Below, piece by piece: positions 1 to 14,000 of a stretch of 64,000 bases of DNA. The notes under the pieces were generated by a model. That model was not told the origin of the DNA. It ran no database searches and saw only the letters and a program-made list of their open reading frames with translations. The translations under genes and the position numbers were made by a program. The DNA is from Zeugodacus cucurbitae (taxonomy: Eukaryota; Arthropoda; Insecta; Diptera; Tephritidae), in the NCBI RefSeq assembly GCF_028554725.1, contig NC_071667.1, positions 30,895,501 to 30,959,500 of the forward strand. The letters are read 5' to 3'. Each line of letters begins with the position of its first letter. Positions within the stretch are counted from its first letter, which is position 1.

Positions 1-2026
1 ATCAAAGATGCCACGTGTGGTGGTGGGTTCACGTGGGATGATGGGAAATGCTCCTGTCGCTGCTGTGGTTGCAACCGGCGGTGCAGTTGTAGGCACAGGG
101 CCGGCGATCGGTAACGACATATTACTCGTATAAGGTGTACTACTTGCTTTTGGTGGACCTACAGGTAAACTAGCTTGCGATGTGTACTGTGTTTCTAGAG
201 ATGTACGGCTATCTGATATAGCGGCGGTCGGTGGAGGCCCAGTACGTTTTAAGATATTTGAAATGTGAAATGGTGCTCGCGGTGGACGTGTGCTCACACA
301 TTTAGTAGGCTGTGGTGGCTCTAAAGCTTTAATTGGTGGCCCCTCTACAACTAAAGGCGAAGTTACTAAATTCAATGTTTCAAATACTTCGTCCGAGAGT
401 TCACGTGACTCGTTGGTTAAAGTTTTCATTACTGCATCACTTTCTTTTAATTCGTTGTTGGGCAGTTGAGCCAATGTTGCTTCGTCGTTATCTGAGCCAT
501 CTAAATCATCATCAACATCCTCACTTTTCACAATAGGCGCTTTAGCTGTAGGAGGATCGTGCGACTGTATTACTGTGTTTTCGATGACAGTGTCTGAAGA
601 TTTCTGTAGGTCTGATCGACTTAAAGATTCATTCCTCTGATCTGGTTCGAAATTGTTGCAATCTGTTTTTTCTTCTTTCTTCTCATCAGTCTCATTTTCA
701 TGTGATTGCAAAATACTTTCCTCCTTTGTTTCATATATAGGTTCTGGCCGAACAGTGTCCTTCTTTCTGGAAACATATATTGGCTCAGCCATGCTGTCTA
801 ATGCTTCCCGACGAGTTTGGTAAATTTGTTCTCTTAATTGGGCACGTGTTTTCAATGCGCTGTCTTTGACTTCGCGTCTACTTTGGTAAATTGATTCCCG
901 GTCGGATTTTTCATCACGCTCTGATTGACTACTACTACGTGAACTGCAGCCTTGCTCCATATTTTGTTTTTCTTTGTTTATACGTTCATGAGTCTCTTTT
1001 TTAAATTCGTTCGGTTGATTTCGTCGAATGTCGCGTGTTAGCTCTCTGTGGTATTCATAAGTGGGTTCTACAATTTCATTCGTGGTGGCACTATAAAAAT
1101 GTCTCCGTGCCATTACTTCAGAATTCGGGGCTCTACGTTGATTTTGGGGATTATAAACATCCACTTTACTTTGATATACGCCCTGGTTATAGTCTGACCC
1201 ATTGGATGGGCCAACAGTTGGTCTTTTACTACCCATACGGTCGGCGGTTGTTGTACTATGCCGTCGTATTATCTTACGACCATTTCGATTAGCAGCTGCC
1301 ATTGCCTCTGCTTGCCGGCGCTCCAAATCAATGAAAGCTCTATTTGCATATAAATCTTCATGCCCGGAAGTTTCATACTTTCCTCTCAAGCCTCTGTGCA
1401 TTCGGGGAACCGTACCCATATTTCCATATATATCTTCACTTTCTAAATTTTGATATGTACTATTTACTAAATCGTAATGGTATTGACCATCGTATTGTTG
1501 GGTGAAATACTGTTCTCGCGGCATCATGTTATTGGAAGGCATGCCACTTCTCCGCGGCCCATGGTAATACCGATCCTCAAATCCTGCTGGATATGTGGGA
1601 TATTCATCTGGATAATAAGGTCTTTGCATACCACGTTCTAGCATTGAATGCTGTCGTTTAATCGATGACTTAGGTTTCTGTTCTGGTTCTACCATGCTGT
1701 TCATACGCCTCAGAGGCTTTGTAGTTTTAATAAAAGCGTTTTTAATAGCCACTAAAGGACTCTTCAATACTGATTTCTTCTTCACTTTATGCGGTGGCAA
1801 TGGTGGAGGCATACAATTTTCTACATAACACTGTTGAGGCATTTGCGAATACTCAGGGCGCATTTGATAAATGTAATAATCGGAATCATGATTCGGCGGC
1901 AGTTGTGGTGGAGCTATTTGATTTGAGTAACTGGACATTGAACGTGAGCTTGGATGACCTGGCGGTGGGGGTGGTGGTGACATCGAGTAACAACCCTCAA
2001 ACCTTTCTTCATACGGTGCCATTTCG
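1..2026 (-). CDS. pyd: pyd exon: long C-terminal tail running into ZU5
   Basis: A 675-codon open stretch without a stop, reaching the window edge. The acceptor is the AG at 2028-2027 (tctttag), and the split codon AG/C gives Ser. The tail is Pro-rich at first (SPPPPPPGHPSS), then carries a basic block (KVKKKSVLKSPLVAIKNAF) and charged repeats of the type xxEPIYxxxxE and SRREVKDSALKTR. A Pro/Thr/Ala-rich stretch ends at REPTTTRGIFD. In ZO-1 relatives GIFD is followed by the ZU5 domain, so the domain and stop codon probably lie just left of the window. The repeated YxxxR and EPIY patterns may be tyrosine phosphorylation or SH2/actin-binding sites; that is inference. Confidence 0.93.
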
Positions 2027-5000
2027 CTAAAGATGTTATTGAGTGAATCGAAAAGTGAGAATTGAATTCAAGAGGAAAAGGTATTCGCACCGGTTGTATA
2101 CATACACGTAAATAAGAATCTGCTAACATAATTTAATTTAATTTAGAAATGTTTTTATTTAGACACCGTTAGATTTGGACTATTGTACATTCATACAAAG
2201 AGAAATGATTATATAAATTAACTAAATCGTAGTGAAATTAAAGCATACACTGTGTTTTCGGAAATGTATGCGTTTTCATAAATTTCGATTGAGTTTATTA
2301 TACGTATATTTTCGCAACTTTTTGCGGTAATTTTTTGGTAATTTGAGACCGTTGCACCCCTTCAGGAGTCTCTATGCATTGGGTCTTTTTGTGCAAAACA
2401 AAAGGCTAAATGCAATTCTGCGCTTTGCTGACAGGAAATAAACTTGCCATATGACACAAATAATAGTAATAATTACTGTAATGAATAAACTAAAGACGTA
2501 AAACATATAAAATTCTTGTTTCGAATTGTGAAATGTCTTACATAATAAAAACTATTGAAAATCTCCAATGCTTCAGAAATACTATTAATATATTCTACGA
2601 ATTTCTAAGATCGGTTTAATTCTTTCTCAACGTATATGTGCTGCCTTTAACATATCTATTATAGCTTTTTCGTATGAATATATTTTCATGGGCGAATACA
2701 CCGGCATATATTTAATTATATTTGTTCTAAAAGTCCAACTCGTTTATTTTGCAATACCAATCGAAGTTATTTTCACATATAACTTTCACCAAAAAATTAT
2801 TTAAATACAAGTATAGATATTCTAAGAGGGAGTAAATGGATCTCGTAAATGTTATTTATGGGTTAGTTTTTGTACCACGTATTAATATAGTATGTATGTA
2901 AACTTATTCTTATGTAGAAGTAGATGTCAACTATTAACTATGTGAATGCATAATAACCCACAACCTCATTTCATAAGGCAATTAAAAATTAATCAATAAC
3001 AAATGCTAAGAAAAAGTTAATTTAGGGAATAAGCAATGCATATTTTTCTTTTCTGAGAGTTTAATATGTAATATGTATATTGAATTAAATATGCTATCCC
3101 GAAAAATGTTTTATTTTCATTTATTATTTCTATTTCTTTGGTTTTGCAAAATAAAGGAGATATCCCATTAAATTTAATTAGTTTACCATGGTGCGATATT
3201 GAAGAAGGGTTTGCTTTTTCCGACAACTCAAAAATTAAAAGCACATAATAAATTTGGATTTGGATTAACCGGGATAAATAACAATTGTATTTTGTTTATA
3301 AACAAAAATAAAAACATTTTTCGTTAACACACATCTTGAAAAGCAGGGGTACACATAATAGAAAAGATAAACAAATTGCTGAACTTTGGATGAACATATT
3401 GTTCACAGCAATAAATCTACTTTTACCCTTCCTAAGAATTGTTTCAATATTTTTATGTGTATGTATAATTTATAAAAGTACAAGTTTTGTGTTCCACTTA
3501 CCTCATATTGTGATGGTGTCCTGTTGTACCGATTTGAGGTTTGCGATACAACTCAAATGCTGAGCCACGTTGCTCTCGACTGCCGGCCAGATCCAGTGGG
3601 TTTCGTTCAGGGTTATGTGAAGGTATGTTACCTTAAAAAATGCAATTACATTTTAATTATTATGACTGTCATTTTGATTCATTTTATTTGTTTCAACTGA
3701 ATATATGGATGGAGAAGTGGTCTTATACATAGATGTATGTATGTAGCAGAACTGTTCGTATCACTAGAGAAGACCTGGAGAAATTTTAGCCAGTCAAAGC
3801 TAAGCTAAGCAAAACTATATGATTGCCTAATGATCATATATTATTTTTGTTGAATACAGTAAAAGAATGGTTGAAAAGTATGAAGCGTCTATCGTGCTCC
3901 CTAATATATGTAATATATTATTTAAAAAGTTATTCCGCCGCTTCTGCGATATATTATCTTTCTATTTACACACGAGTGGCTACTTCTTAATTAATTTTTA
4001 TACTCTCGCATCAAAAGTTGCTAAGAGAGTTCACACAACGGTTGTTTGTAAGTCATAAAACTAAACGAGTTAGATATAGTTATATATAACAAAATGATCA
4101 GGGTGACGAGAGGGGTCAAAATTCGAATGTCTGTCAGTCCGTACGTCCGTGCAACGGATAACTTAACTAACATATAACTCAGTTTTAAAGTTCATCTGAA
4201 TCCTTCACTTTATAAGATATATATAAGGTACCAATGAAGATAGTGAAATAAAACTTTACACAAATGCCCGGATATCGAATATGAAGAACTCAGTGCCTTA
4301 TGGTAATTTTTCACCGAAAATATCGGTAAATCTCTCAGATATCTCAATTTAATTCAGAGGAAATCGTTTTCTTCTAATAGTATGTCTCTGTACCAGAAAT
4401 GGTTAAAGTCGGATCATAACTTTCCCTAGCTCTCATATAGCTAATTATAAGATTGTCAAAAATACGATGGACTTAATAGCTTATAAATCGGTTAATATGT
4501 TAAATATCTTAGCCAAATTAAGTGAGCTTTTAGTCTTAGATATAGTTTTCCTTGGTGGTGAAAATTAGAGAAATTGGTTCATGAATTATCTCAGCCCTTC
4601 TATACTCAGCCTATCATACTATGATTTTCGTTTTTCTATTGGACTTTTTGCCGAATATATGGGTCAAATTGTGTGTGATCTTAATAAGAATATAGCAATA
4701 AATTGCGAGAGTATAAAATGTTCGGTTGCACCCGATTATAGCCTTTCCTTACTTGTTCAGTGTAATTATGTCCAAATGACTTTGCAATACAAATAAATAC
4801 ATAACATAAAATGCCGACATAATTCCCATAAATATAACATTTAACTTACCAATTGGTGCTGGCATGCCACGATGTGGTGCAATATAAGGTCCTGTACCAC
4901 TGCCGCCGTTGTAGTGGTGGTTACCAACATACCCATTGACTGGTGGTGGAGGGTATTGTGACTGTTGGGCGTAATTACCAGCGCTGCTATATGTTGGCTG

Positions 5001-8000
5001 CATGTTATTGTTAGTATTATTACCGTGGCCTGGTGAACCAGGTGTTTGCTGTGAGTAATGATGATGGGATGCTGCCATAGGTGGATAGAAAAATCCATTC
5101 GGTGAACGCGGAGAGCTCGATTCCTGCCGATAAATATTTGTTTAGCATAAAATCATATTTGATTAAAAACTATTTTTGGACTTACCACATTTTCCCACTG
5201 TCCGCCAGTACTGTTACCTCCTTGCATTGGCGGGCGGTAGTTTTTCGGCTTGGGTGGGGGAACTGGTTTAAATGGACCAGTACCATTCGTTGATGGACCA
5301 TTACTGCTATTGCTATTTATATTCGGTGTCGGTACAATTATATGTGGGTTCTTCGGCAATTTGTTGTAATCAGCTTGTGTTACGGAATTATTGCGGCTAT
5401 TGCAAAATGTTTGCATACGAGATACATTCACAATTCATAGTGACGTTATCAAAAATTAAGACGCGGACAAGTGATGATAACAAAATCGGGTGAATAGTGG
5501 ACGAAAAAGATAATATATTAAATGATGTGGGAAAACAAACACATAAATAACATAAAAAGGTGTTGAGACAATATGTATATGTACTGCGCAGGTAAAATAT
5601 AATGACGTAAAATGAGATTAAAAATTATGTGTATACAAATGTGTGCAGTTATATTAAAATTATACGGTTTCATCTGCATGCATGCAATGCATAAATCTAA
5701 AGTCGCAGAGACTTTAACAATTATACAATACATACATGCTTGGCATATTTCTTTAACGATAAATCAGTTTCAACAACAATTGGGTAAATGGCAAATTGAA
5801 TGGTATATGGAAGGATAAAATAAATTAATCATCGTTACAAGAAGTTCCGCAACTAGGCTTTATTTCTATTCAAACAAGAGTATCGTAAATCGATATATTT
5901 TCACTAATATGATATTTTTGTCGTTCTAGAATTGTATTTGAGCCGATTTTCTCAGTGAAATTAGGCGCTAAGGTAATACATGTAGGTGAGCACAAAACGG
6001 ATTTGCTAGCCAACATTGTTGTTTTATAAGCCATGGCTGGATGTCGATAATGCAAGTGTATTGGATGTAAACGTAAATGATATCTTCTACACAGTTTCAT
6101 CGAAGTTATTTCGAAATAAGTGAGCAGGAACATATGTATGTATGTATACACATAAAAAGCAATTTATGTAATAAAATATTTACACATTCACAAATTTTAG
6201 TTTGCATAGTTACACATTTGATTTTGATTTGTTGTCATGCAGTTTGTATATGTTTTTAAAGAAAATAAATAAAATACACCAATTACTCATTGAAACAGCA
6301 GTAATTTAATTAGTAATACCGCGGGTATAATAAATGTAATACAATTCTCATCAAGCGTATTTTTGAGTATACTAATTTCCTCCAATAATAATATTATAAT
6401 AATAAACCCAATTATATATTTCCAGAAAACACTTGTTCCACCTAATATTATACTCGCGGTATACAATGATAATTCACATAAACATTTTTTCATTTTTTAC
6501 ATACCTATATTTTCCATAGTCGGTTTTTGTTTCAACTATCGGTTTTCGTGGACTATTCTCAAGCCCCAAATTAGAGGGCCTTTGCAATTGTCCGCTACGA
6601 GAATCTGATAAAAAAAATTAAATACAATTTAACTTATTTTACAACTAACAAAATCTAACAGAAATTACCGATATTTCTAGCTGTACTGCCTTCATGATAA
6701 GTAGCTCTGGCTGGACTACTTTGGCGATTAAGATCATTGGAACCTTGAAAACTTCGATGATCATGGTTGGTACGGGCATAGTCCGGGCCTTGAGAACTCA
6801 CTCCAACTGGTGGTAGCGGTCGACTTAAAAAAAAAGTTATTTATATTGGTTAGTTGGTAGAGAAGGTAGGTAAAGGAGACATCATTAGTCCCATTGTGTA
6901 TTAAAAATTAAAAATATCATATTATAAATATTTAACCAAAATTGCATGGGATTATATACTTTATAATACAATATAATTAATAAAATAAGCGGCAAATGTA
7001 CTTACTTTGCATTTGGCACTGACTTAAGATCATCGGGAGCATTTGGTCCAAGCCTGCCTAGATTTTGTACAGTTAATTGTGAAGCATTATATGAATCATA
7101 ACTGGACATACTGTCGTACGAACTGGCGTTTGGCTGTGTAGCTTTCTGGCCAATACTTTGTTGCCCAGATATGGCTGCATTAAGAAGTGCTTGTCGCTCT
7201 AAAGAAGAGTGTTGGCGATCGATTGAGTCGTTGACATTTCGAGATATGTATTCAGCTTGCACATCGTCGCTAACAATCGCTTTGCCGAAGAGACGCTCCT
7301 GAGCTGATCGGCCTAATGTTCCGCCCGAACTATTAGTCCTGGAGGGTGGAGGTATCTCACCGAGACCAGGTTTTGATTGACGATCGATACGCGGTGGCAG
7401 ATCGGGCGCATGTATTCCATATAACGATTGTGGGCGTGTCGAAGGTATTGCTGAAGGATCGGACACTCCACCGCTGGCGCCAATCATGCTTGATCGTGTT
7501 GCATATGTCTCATACTTATTGGCATCAATGGTTTGTCGACGGTTCGTTGGCGCATTAACGGCATGTTCGTAAGGTACCTTAAGTGGGTTATGATGATGTA
7601 GATTTTTAACACAATTAGCAACGATTTGTTAAATATTTTATTTGTAATAATTTTGACAAATGCAATCTCTACTTTTTAAGTCATATTTCAGTACATCGTA
7701 ATATTCGAATGAAGGATGTACGAATAAATAGACTTAAATATCGTCACGCATTTGAATTGTTAGCAAAATATATTATCAATACATCAATGTATGTTTGTAT
7801 GTATGTATAAGGATGAGTGAAAATGTATGTAGGTGTGTGCCTCTTACCGTATATGGAGGTGGTAGTCCATCACCAACTGTATCTCTATCCCTATCCAAGT
7901 TATCCTGATTAGTGGCAATTGATGGATCTGAGCTCGATTTGACCAATTGCGGCAAATTGCCAAGAGACAATGATGTCGACGGTCCCGGACTTAATTCCAA

Positions 8001-11000
8001 ATCGGATTCCGGACTCGATGCATACGATAAACGGGAGGTGGTCATGGGGAAGAGGAAATCATCGGACAGGGATTCAATAGGCTAAGGACATTTCGTTAAT
8101 GACAAGGAAAATATGATTGATTTGATCAATAATTTTTAATTACCAAAAGGCGAAAGAAAAGTCGAAATTTGAAACGAAAACGAAACAATAAATGTTCATA
8201 AGTAGCAATTAACGTTGTGAGAGTTAACAAAAAAACAAAAACGAAAACGAAAATTTCCATTACAAAGAGGAACGAAATTAAATTAATAACATATATAAAT
8301 TATGTATATATGCGTGAATTGTCGAGCGAAGAACGTCCAAACAAATAAAATTGAATAAGTTGGACACAAGCCGGATAAAGGACAATACGATTAAGTGATA
8401 AAGAAATAAGGTACATTTCATATTAATTGGGATGAATTCAATAGTACGGGATTAATAAAGCGGGGAATGACCATGATGATATTTGTCGCAATGAGTTTCA
8501 TTAACATAGGAAAAATGAAATAAAAATACATAAACATTTAGTTAGCAACAGTGTGATAGATATATGTATAGGTGGGTATTTATGTAAGCATATAAGTAAT
8601 TATGTTTATATATGTATGTATGTACGTTGAACAAATGTAATAGCTTAACTTAACTACATATAATGCACTTAAATATTGTAATGATTAAAAATACAAGCGT
8701 TATTAACTGCTATATAATACCACAATTTGTTAATGTTTTCTAAACGCAATCATATTATTATACAAGACATGGATATGAGCTAATAAAATATAGATGTATG
8801 TACATAATAATACATGCCATGGAAAACTGTTTGACGCTCTCAAAAACATGCAAAACACAGCTTAAATCTGCATACAGTTGAAAAGAAGCAATTGCACACG
8901 GGAAATTCGAGTTGCATTTGAGATGTACATATGCATGTATATGTAGTATATACTTGAAACATAATGGTGGATTGCACCATTCACCCAAACGTGCAGGTAC
9001 TTCAATTCAAATTATTTAATATAGAATCTCATGCCATGCGTTCATTGCTACTGCCAAAGTTATTTGATTCAGCAGAAATGCTGCGTAATTTGTTGTTTGC
9101 GTAGTAGCTATTCTTGTTGAAGTGATGGTAATGCATGCTAGGTGGCGATGAATTCTTAATTGAGGAAGCGGAAGGGGGATTTAATGTCGAAAAATTTCTA
9201 GCAGCCGGTGTTGGGACTACATGCCCTTCTACTTGCGCAGCAGCTCGATTATTATTATTTAAAATGATTTTGGCTGAATTTGTTGAAGGGTGCACTGTTA
9301 GTGGCATGGACGCCTCAAAATTACCGTTGCAATCATTTTTCGCGCTTCTAGCGTTACTGTTGACTATAGGTGCATTGGTCGGTGTATCAGTCGGTTTGTT
9401 GTTTTGTTTGTTGCTCACACTCAAATGGGAGTTGTATATGCCAGTTTGCAATGCCAACGCATCATTGTTATTCATGGCGCTTGCGTCGACGGCTGTTAAG
9501 GGCACAGATTCCGCTGATCTTGGCATCGAGTTAGACTGATCGGTGGTTTTGCTATTGAAATATTCATGTGTGTGGTTCCCCTCTTTCAATGTGTCGTTTA
9601 GTAAATTTAATTTGGAGTCAAATATAGCTGGTTTTTGTAAAAGTTCATTGTAGTAGTAGGCCGTGGTACGCGGTTCGACTGTGTGTGGCGTGCGTCCAAT
9701 ATTTCGCGAAGAGGCCGTGTAAATGGATCCACTGCTTCTGGTGTTATTTAGGCTACCATCACAGCTATTGATCATTGAGAGACCGTTAATAGCGGAGGTT
9801 ATATTTTCTATTGACATACTATCCTGACTTATAGCGCTTTCGCGATTTTGTTCACCGGACAGGCTTAGTAAATTTGGTTGGGAGCTGTGGTACTGTGATG
9901 TTACTTTATCGAGGGATGCATTATTCGCGTCATTCGAGTGGTGCACACCGGAATACTTTGTGGCTAACCCACCAGGCATAGATAAGGATGGCTTTATAAT
10001 TGGTACAACTTTGTAAAAGCAATGTTGCTGTTTTAGCTTACCAGCAGCTGGCGTATTGGGAATGGAACTATAATTTATTTCGTGGCTTAATGGCGGCGGA
10101 CGTGGTGGTGTTAGAGATCTTTCGTTCGTTAATAGCGAGAAGGAATTCCGACGGTTAATGGAATAACGGGGTACTGAAGATGATGTAGGACGACAACAGG
10201 GAAAGTTACATGGTGGTGCGATATGTGGAGGGAATATCATTTCATTTGGAGATTCTGGGAACTATGGAGTTACGGAGGGGATGCGAAAAATATTTGGATT
10301 GTTAGAAAATTAATAGTTACCTCAACCAGTTAAAATAGATAATGCATTAATTATACTACATATGTTCTATCAAATTATTGATTATGGCTTTAATAATACG
10401 CTATTATAAAAATAGTCCTATAATTTGTGTGTTTCCATTGCTGGATCCATGTATGTATAGGATGTGCTCAAACCAGGCAGAGTAAATGCAACCATCCATC
10501 TGAGCAACAATATTTTATATTCTTGCGATCAAAATCTTGCACTTTCTCTAATAATTTTGTTCAGTGGAAACATGCTCGTTATTAACATTATCGCTTTTTC
10601 GTTTTTTACTCTTTTATAGTGCAAAGGCTCTTCAGCATTTACCATCACATTTGTATCGTTTTGGCTAATTAATCAATCGATTCAAGAATCTGCATTTAAT
10701 TGTTAGTAAGCATATTTCCCAAAACCATTTTCCACCGAAAATGTAACCAAGGAGATAGACACTGATGGACTTGTAAGTACGTTTCTCCGAAACACCAATT
10801 ATAAAGATTCGTTAACGTAACATTTATAATTATTATATTATATAGTAAATAATAACGGACGTATAAAGATCTACTATTAAATTATTAGTAAGATAGTCAT
10901 ATTTTACAATATACCAGACATTAAAATTTATTATGCAAACGCTATATTGAATCATTTCTTTGTAACTCAAAAATCTATTTGTAATTCTTTAATATTTGAG

Positions 11001-14000
11001 AAATTAGGTAGATATGTATGTGTCAAACTAATATCATTGATTGCTATATCTGTATCTATATTCATGTAAATAAATTATTTAAAATAACACTACATTAAAT
11101 AATTTTACGAAATTGATTAAAATATGGTAAATTACTTCCAAAGATTTTCTTACCTTTGACTCAGACATCCACACCGCCCCACTTTGTTGTAGATCAATTG
11201 CGTCGCGTAGCTTTCGATACCACGATTCCTCATCATTCAATACAATCTGGGTGCTGAATATATGCGACCAAATACGTTCGAGTTTTTGGCATTGTTCCAG
11301 CAATTTCTTCGAGCTTTTGTGTGCCGACTTCGGTAATCCATGGCGCAATTGTTTTATGACATGTTTACTGTCCGTTTTCAAGAATATAACAATTGGATAG
11401 AATTGCGCATAGTTTAGGCGATCGACCGCGTTTGGAGTTATGTCCAGTAGTGCGTGCTTGCCGCGATCCATTATATCTCGTATATTAGACAACCGCACTA
11501 TTCGACATTTGGAATTCGATTTATCGTCATCTTGTAGAGGTACAGAAAATTTGTCGGCAAAATCTTTAGCAAGTTTTTCACGTGCCAAATCAGATATTGG
11601 ACCGAAAAGTACCAACGGTCGAACGAATCCGGGATGACGTAAAACAACTCGTTCATATGCAGGGAACTTTGATATGCTGTCAGCGAAAACGACATCATCC
11701 CAATTTTCTCTAGAAAGGCTCTTAGAACGTCGATGAGTAGACCTGATATGTATAAGTAAATATTAAGATACATAACATTAACTTTTATGAGTATTTATAC
11801 ACAGACCCCTATTATGAGTTTGACTCGACATTATATCCGTATTGAATCCGCATTGAATTCAACTCACAATAGGGACCATAATTTAATAATGTACGTAAAA
11901 CTTCCATTCGAAATATACAATATCGAATATTAGCAGTAAATAAATTTGTTAAAAATAAATGAAATGTACCTTCTTCTTCTAAAGAAATTTCCTCGAGATT
12001 CATTTGAATTCATTTCCTTCTTATTTGCATTAAATTGTGCAGTTGCCAACTCTTCAGCTCGCGATTTATTGGGTATAACACCGCGTTGCATCTCTTGGTG
12101 CCCTCTACCTATTTTCAGCACTTGCCATGAGCCAACAACACCATTGTGTAGTGTATCGATTACACGAAAAACATCTCCTGCTTTGAAGGGCATTTCACCT
12201 TTCGATGGATTGTCACAGTGAAAGTGGGTTTTAATGTGGAAAGAATCTCCACGTTGGTTCGTCACCACTTCATCATATTCTTCCTTACAAAATTGAACAA
12301 TTAAATCGATACGATCTTGCAAGCTGAGCAGAAAAAGAACTGCCTCTTCACGAGTTACACCATGCATGTCCATATCGTTAACTTTCAGTATCTTATCGCC
12401 AGGAGCAAGTCCCTGCAAAGAGGCTGGGGAACCAGGTTGAACGGCAGTTACAAATATTCCAGATTCGTTTCCACCCGTCAGTCGTATTCCCACACTCCCC
12501 TCTTTTTGGAACGATATAAATCGTGGCTCTGACGATTGCCTCGGATGTGACAATTGTTCTGACTCGAAAATTTGCCGACGTGTACCATAAAAGTCCTCTG
12601 TGCTGCCATTACCGCTGCCACGTGGAGGTGGTGGTCGTGGCGGCTCATCGGTTCGTGTACGATTACCATTTGGAGGGGTTACAGGGCGGTCAAGCTGTGA
12701 AAGTGAAACACCATCCATGATGGGACCACGTGAACGGCCTCGCGGCGTTAGGTTACTTTTTTCATCATTTAGTCCATTCGTTACGCCATTCATCATCGAA
12801 CGCGTCGGCGGTTGAACATATAAATTCTGTGATGAGTAATTCGCTCCTCCCAAATATGGATCATCCAAATTATTACTGCAATTGGAAATCTGTGCTTGGT
12901 GACTGACATATAAATTCGATTGTGTTGCTGAGTTATTTAGTTGATTGGTCATTGCTGTTACAGCCTGATTCGTAATATCGCGTAGAACCACCAAGTTTAG
13001 GCGCTCCTTACAGCCATCGATGATTTTTTTGGCCTCTTTTAAATTCATTGTATCTCCACAATTTGTGTTATGTATTCTTGTAATTACATCACCTTCCTGT
13101 AGTGAGTAGCCATTGGCCGTTAATTGGTCGCGCGCTTTCGTTGAAATTTCCTTGATGAATAATCGGCAGCCAAGCACAATGCCATAGTCCTCTTTTTTAT
13201 TACCTTTGGAGAGTGTAACTTTGATGGGTTGCGCTGTATTGTTTTGCACAAATGCAGTATTCGTGGAATTCGATTGACTCATGGTGTTCGGTATTGAACT
13301 CGCTGGGGGAATTTGTGCGCCATTTACATTCGACGCAGCCATTCCTACCGAGCTCATGCTATGGGAATGATGATTCTGTGCAATGGCACTTATAGGCACT
13401 CGTCGTTTAACCACAAGCGCCACGGTGTTTCCGCTATCCCTTAAGACTTGTACAGCAGTCGCATATTCTACATTCTCCAACGACACACCATTCACCGATA
13501 TTATGCGATCGTTAACTCTATAGATAAAATTATGATACAAAAACGTTAAACACACATATATGCATATGAGAAAACACGTATTTACATATCTACGAATGTT
13601 TACATGTTTGTAAATAAAAGTTTTTAAAATAAAATAAAGCTAAGGTAGGCAAATCAAATTATCGCCCTAGGCGTTATGAGCAGACACTAATGAGTTCTGG
13701 AAACTTTAGTTGTGGAAAGTAAAACTAATGAAGTAATTTTCTCAAAATATTTAATCATTGACCAAGTCTTATTCTCATAAAAAAGATTTACAAAAAAAAA
13801 TTACTAGCAAAAGTATTGACAGTTTATATCCAGTTTTAATAAATTTAGTTCATCATCGTTTAATTTATATCAATTCAAGTATGAAAGCTTTGCATATAAT
13901 ACTTCAAATTTTTAAATATTTTTTTTAATGGAATGGAATTATTAAGGGTCATGCTTTCTAAAATTAAGAAATCCTACACATCGGGGCATTCACAAATTGT

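Noticed and set aside
9135..9539. 134-residue plus-strand ORF
   Set aside because: It is exactly antisense to the alternative pyd terminal exon, hydrophobic because of the reversed codon usage, and has no similarity or splice context.
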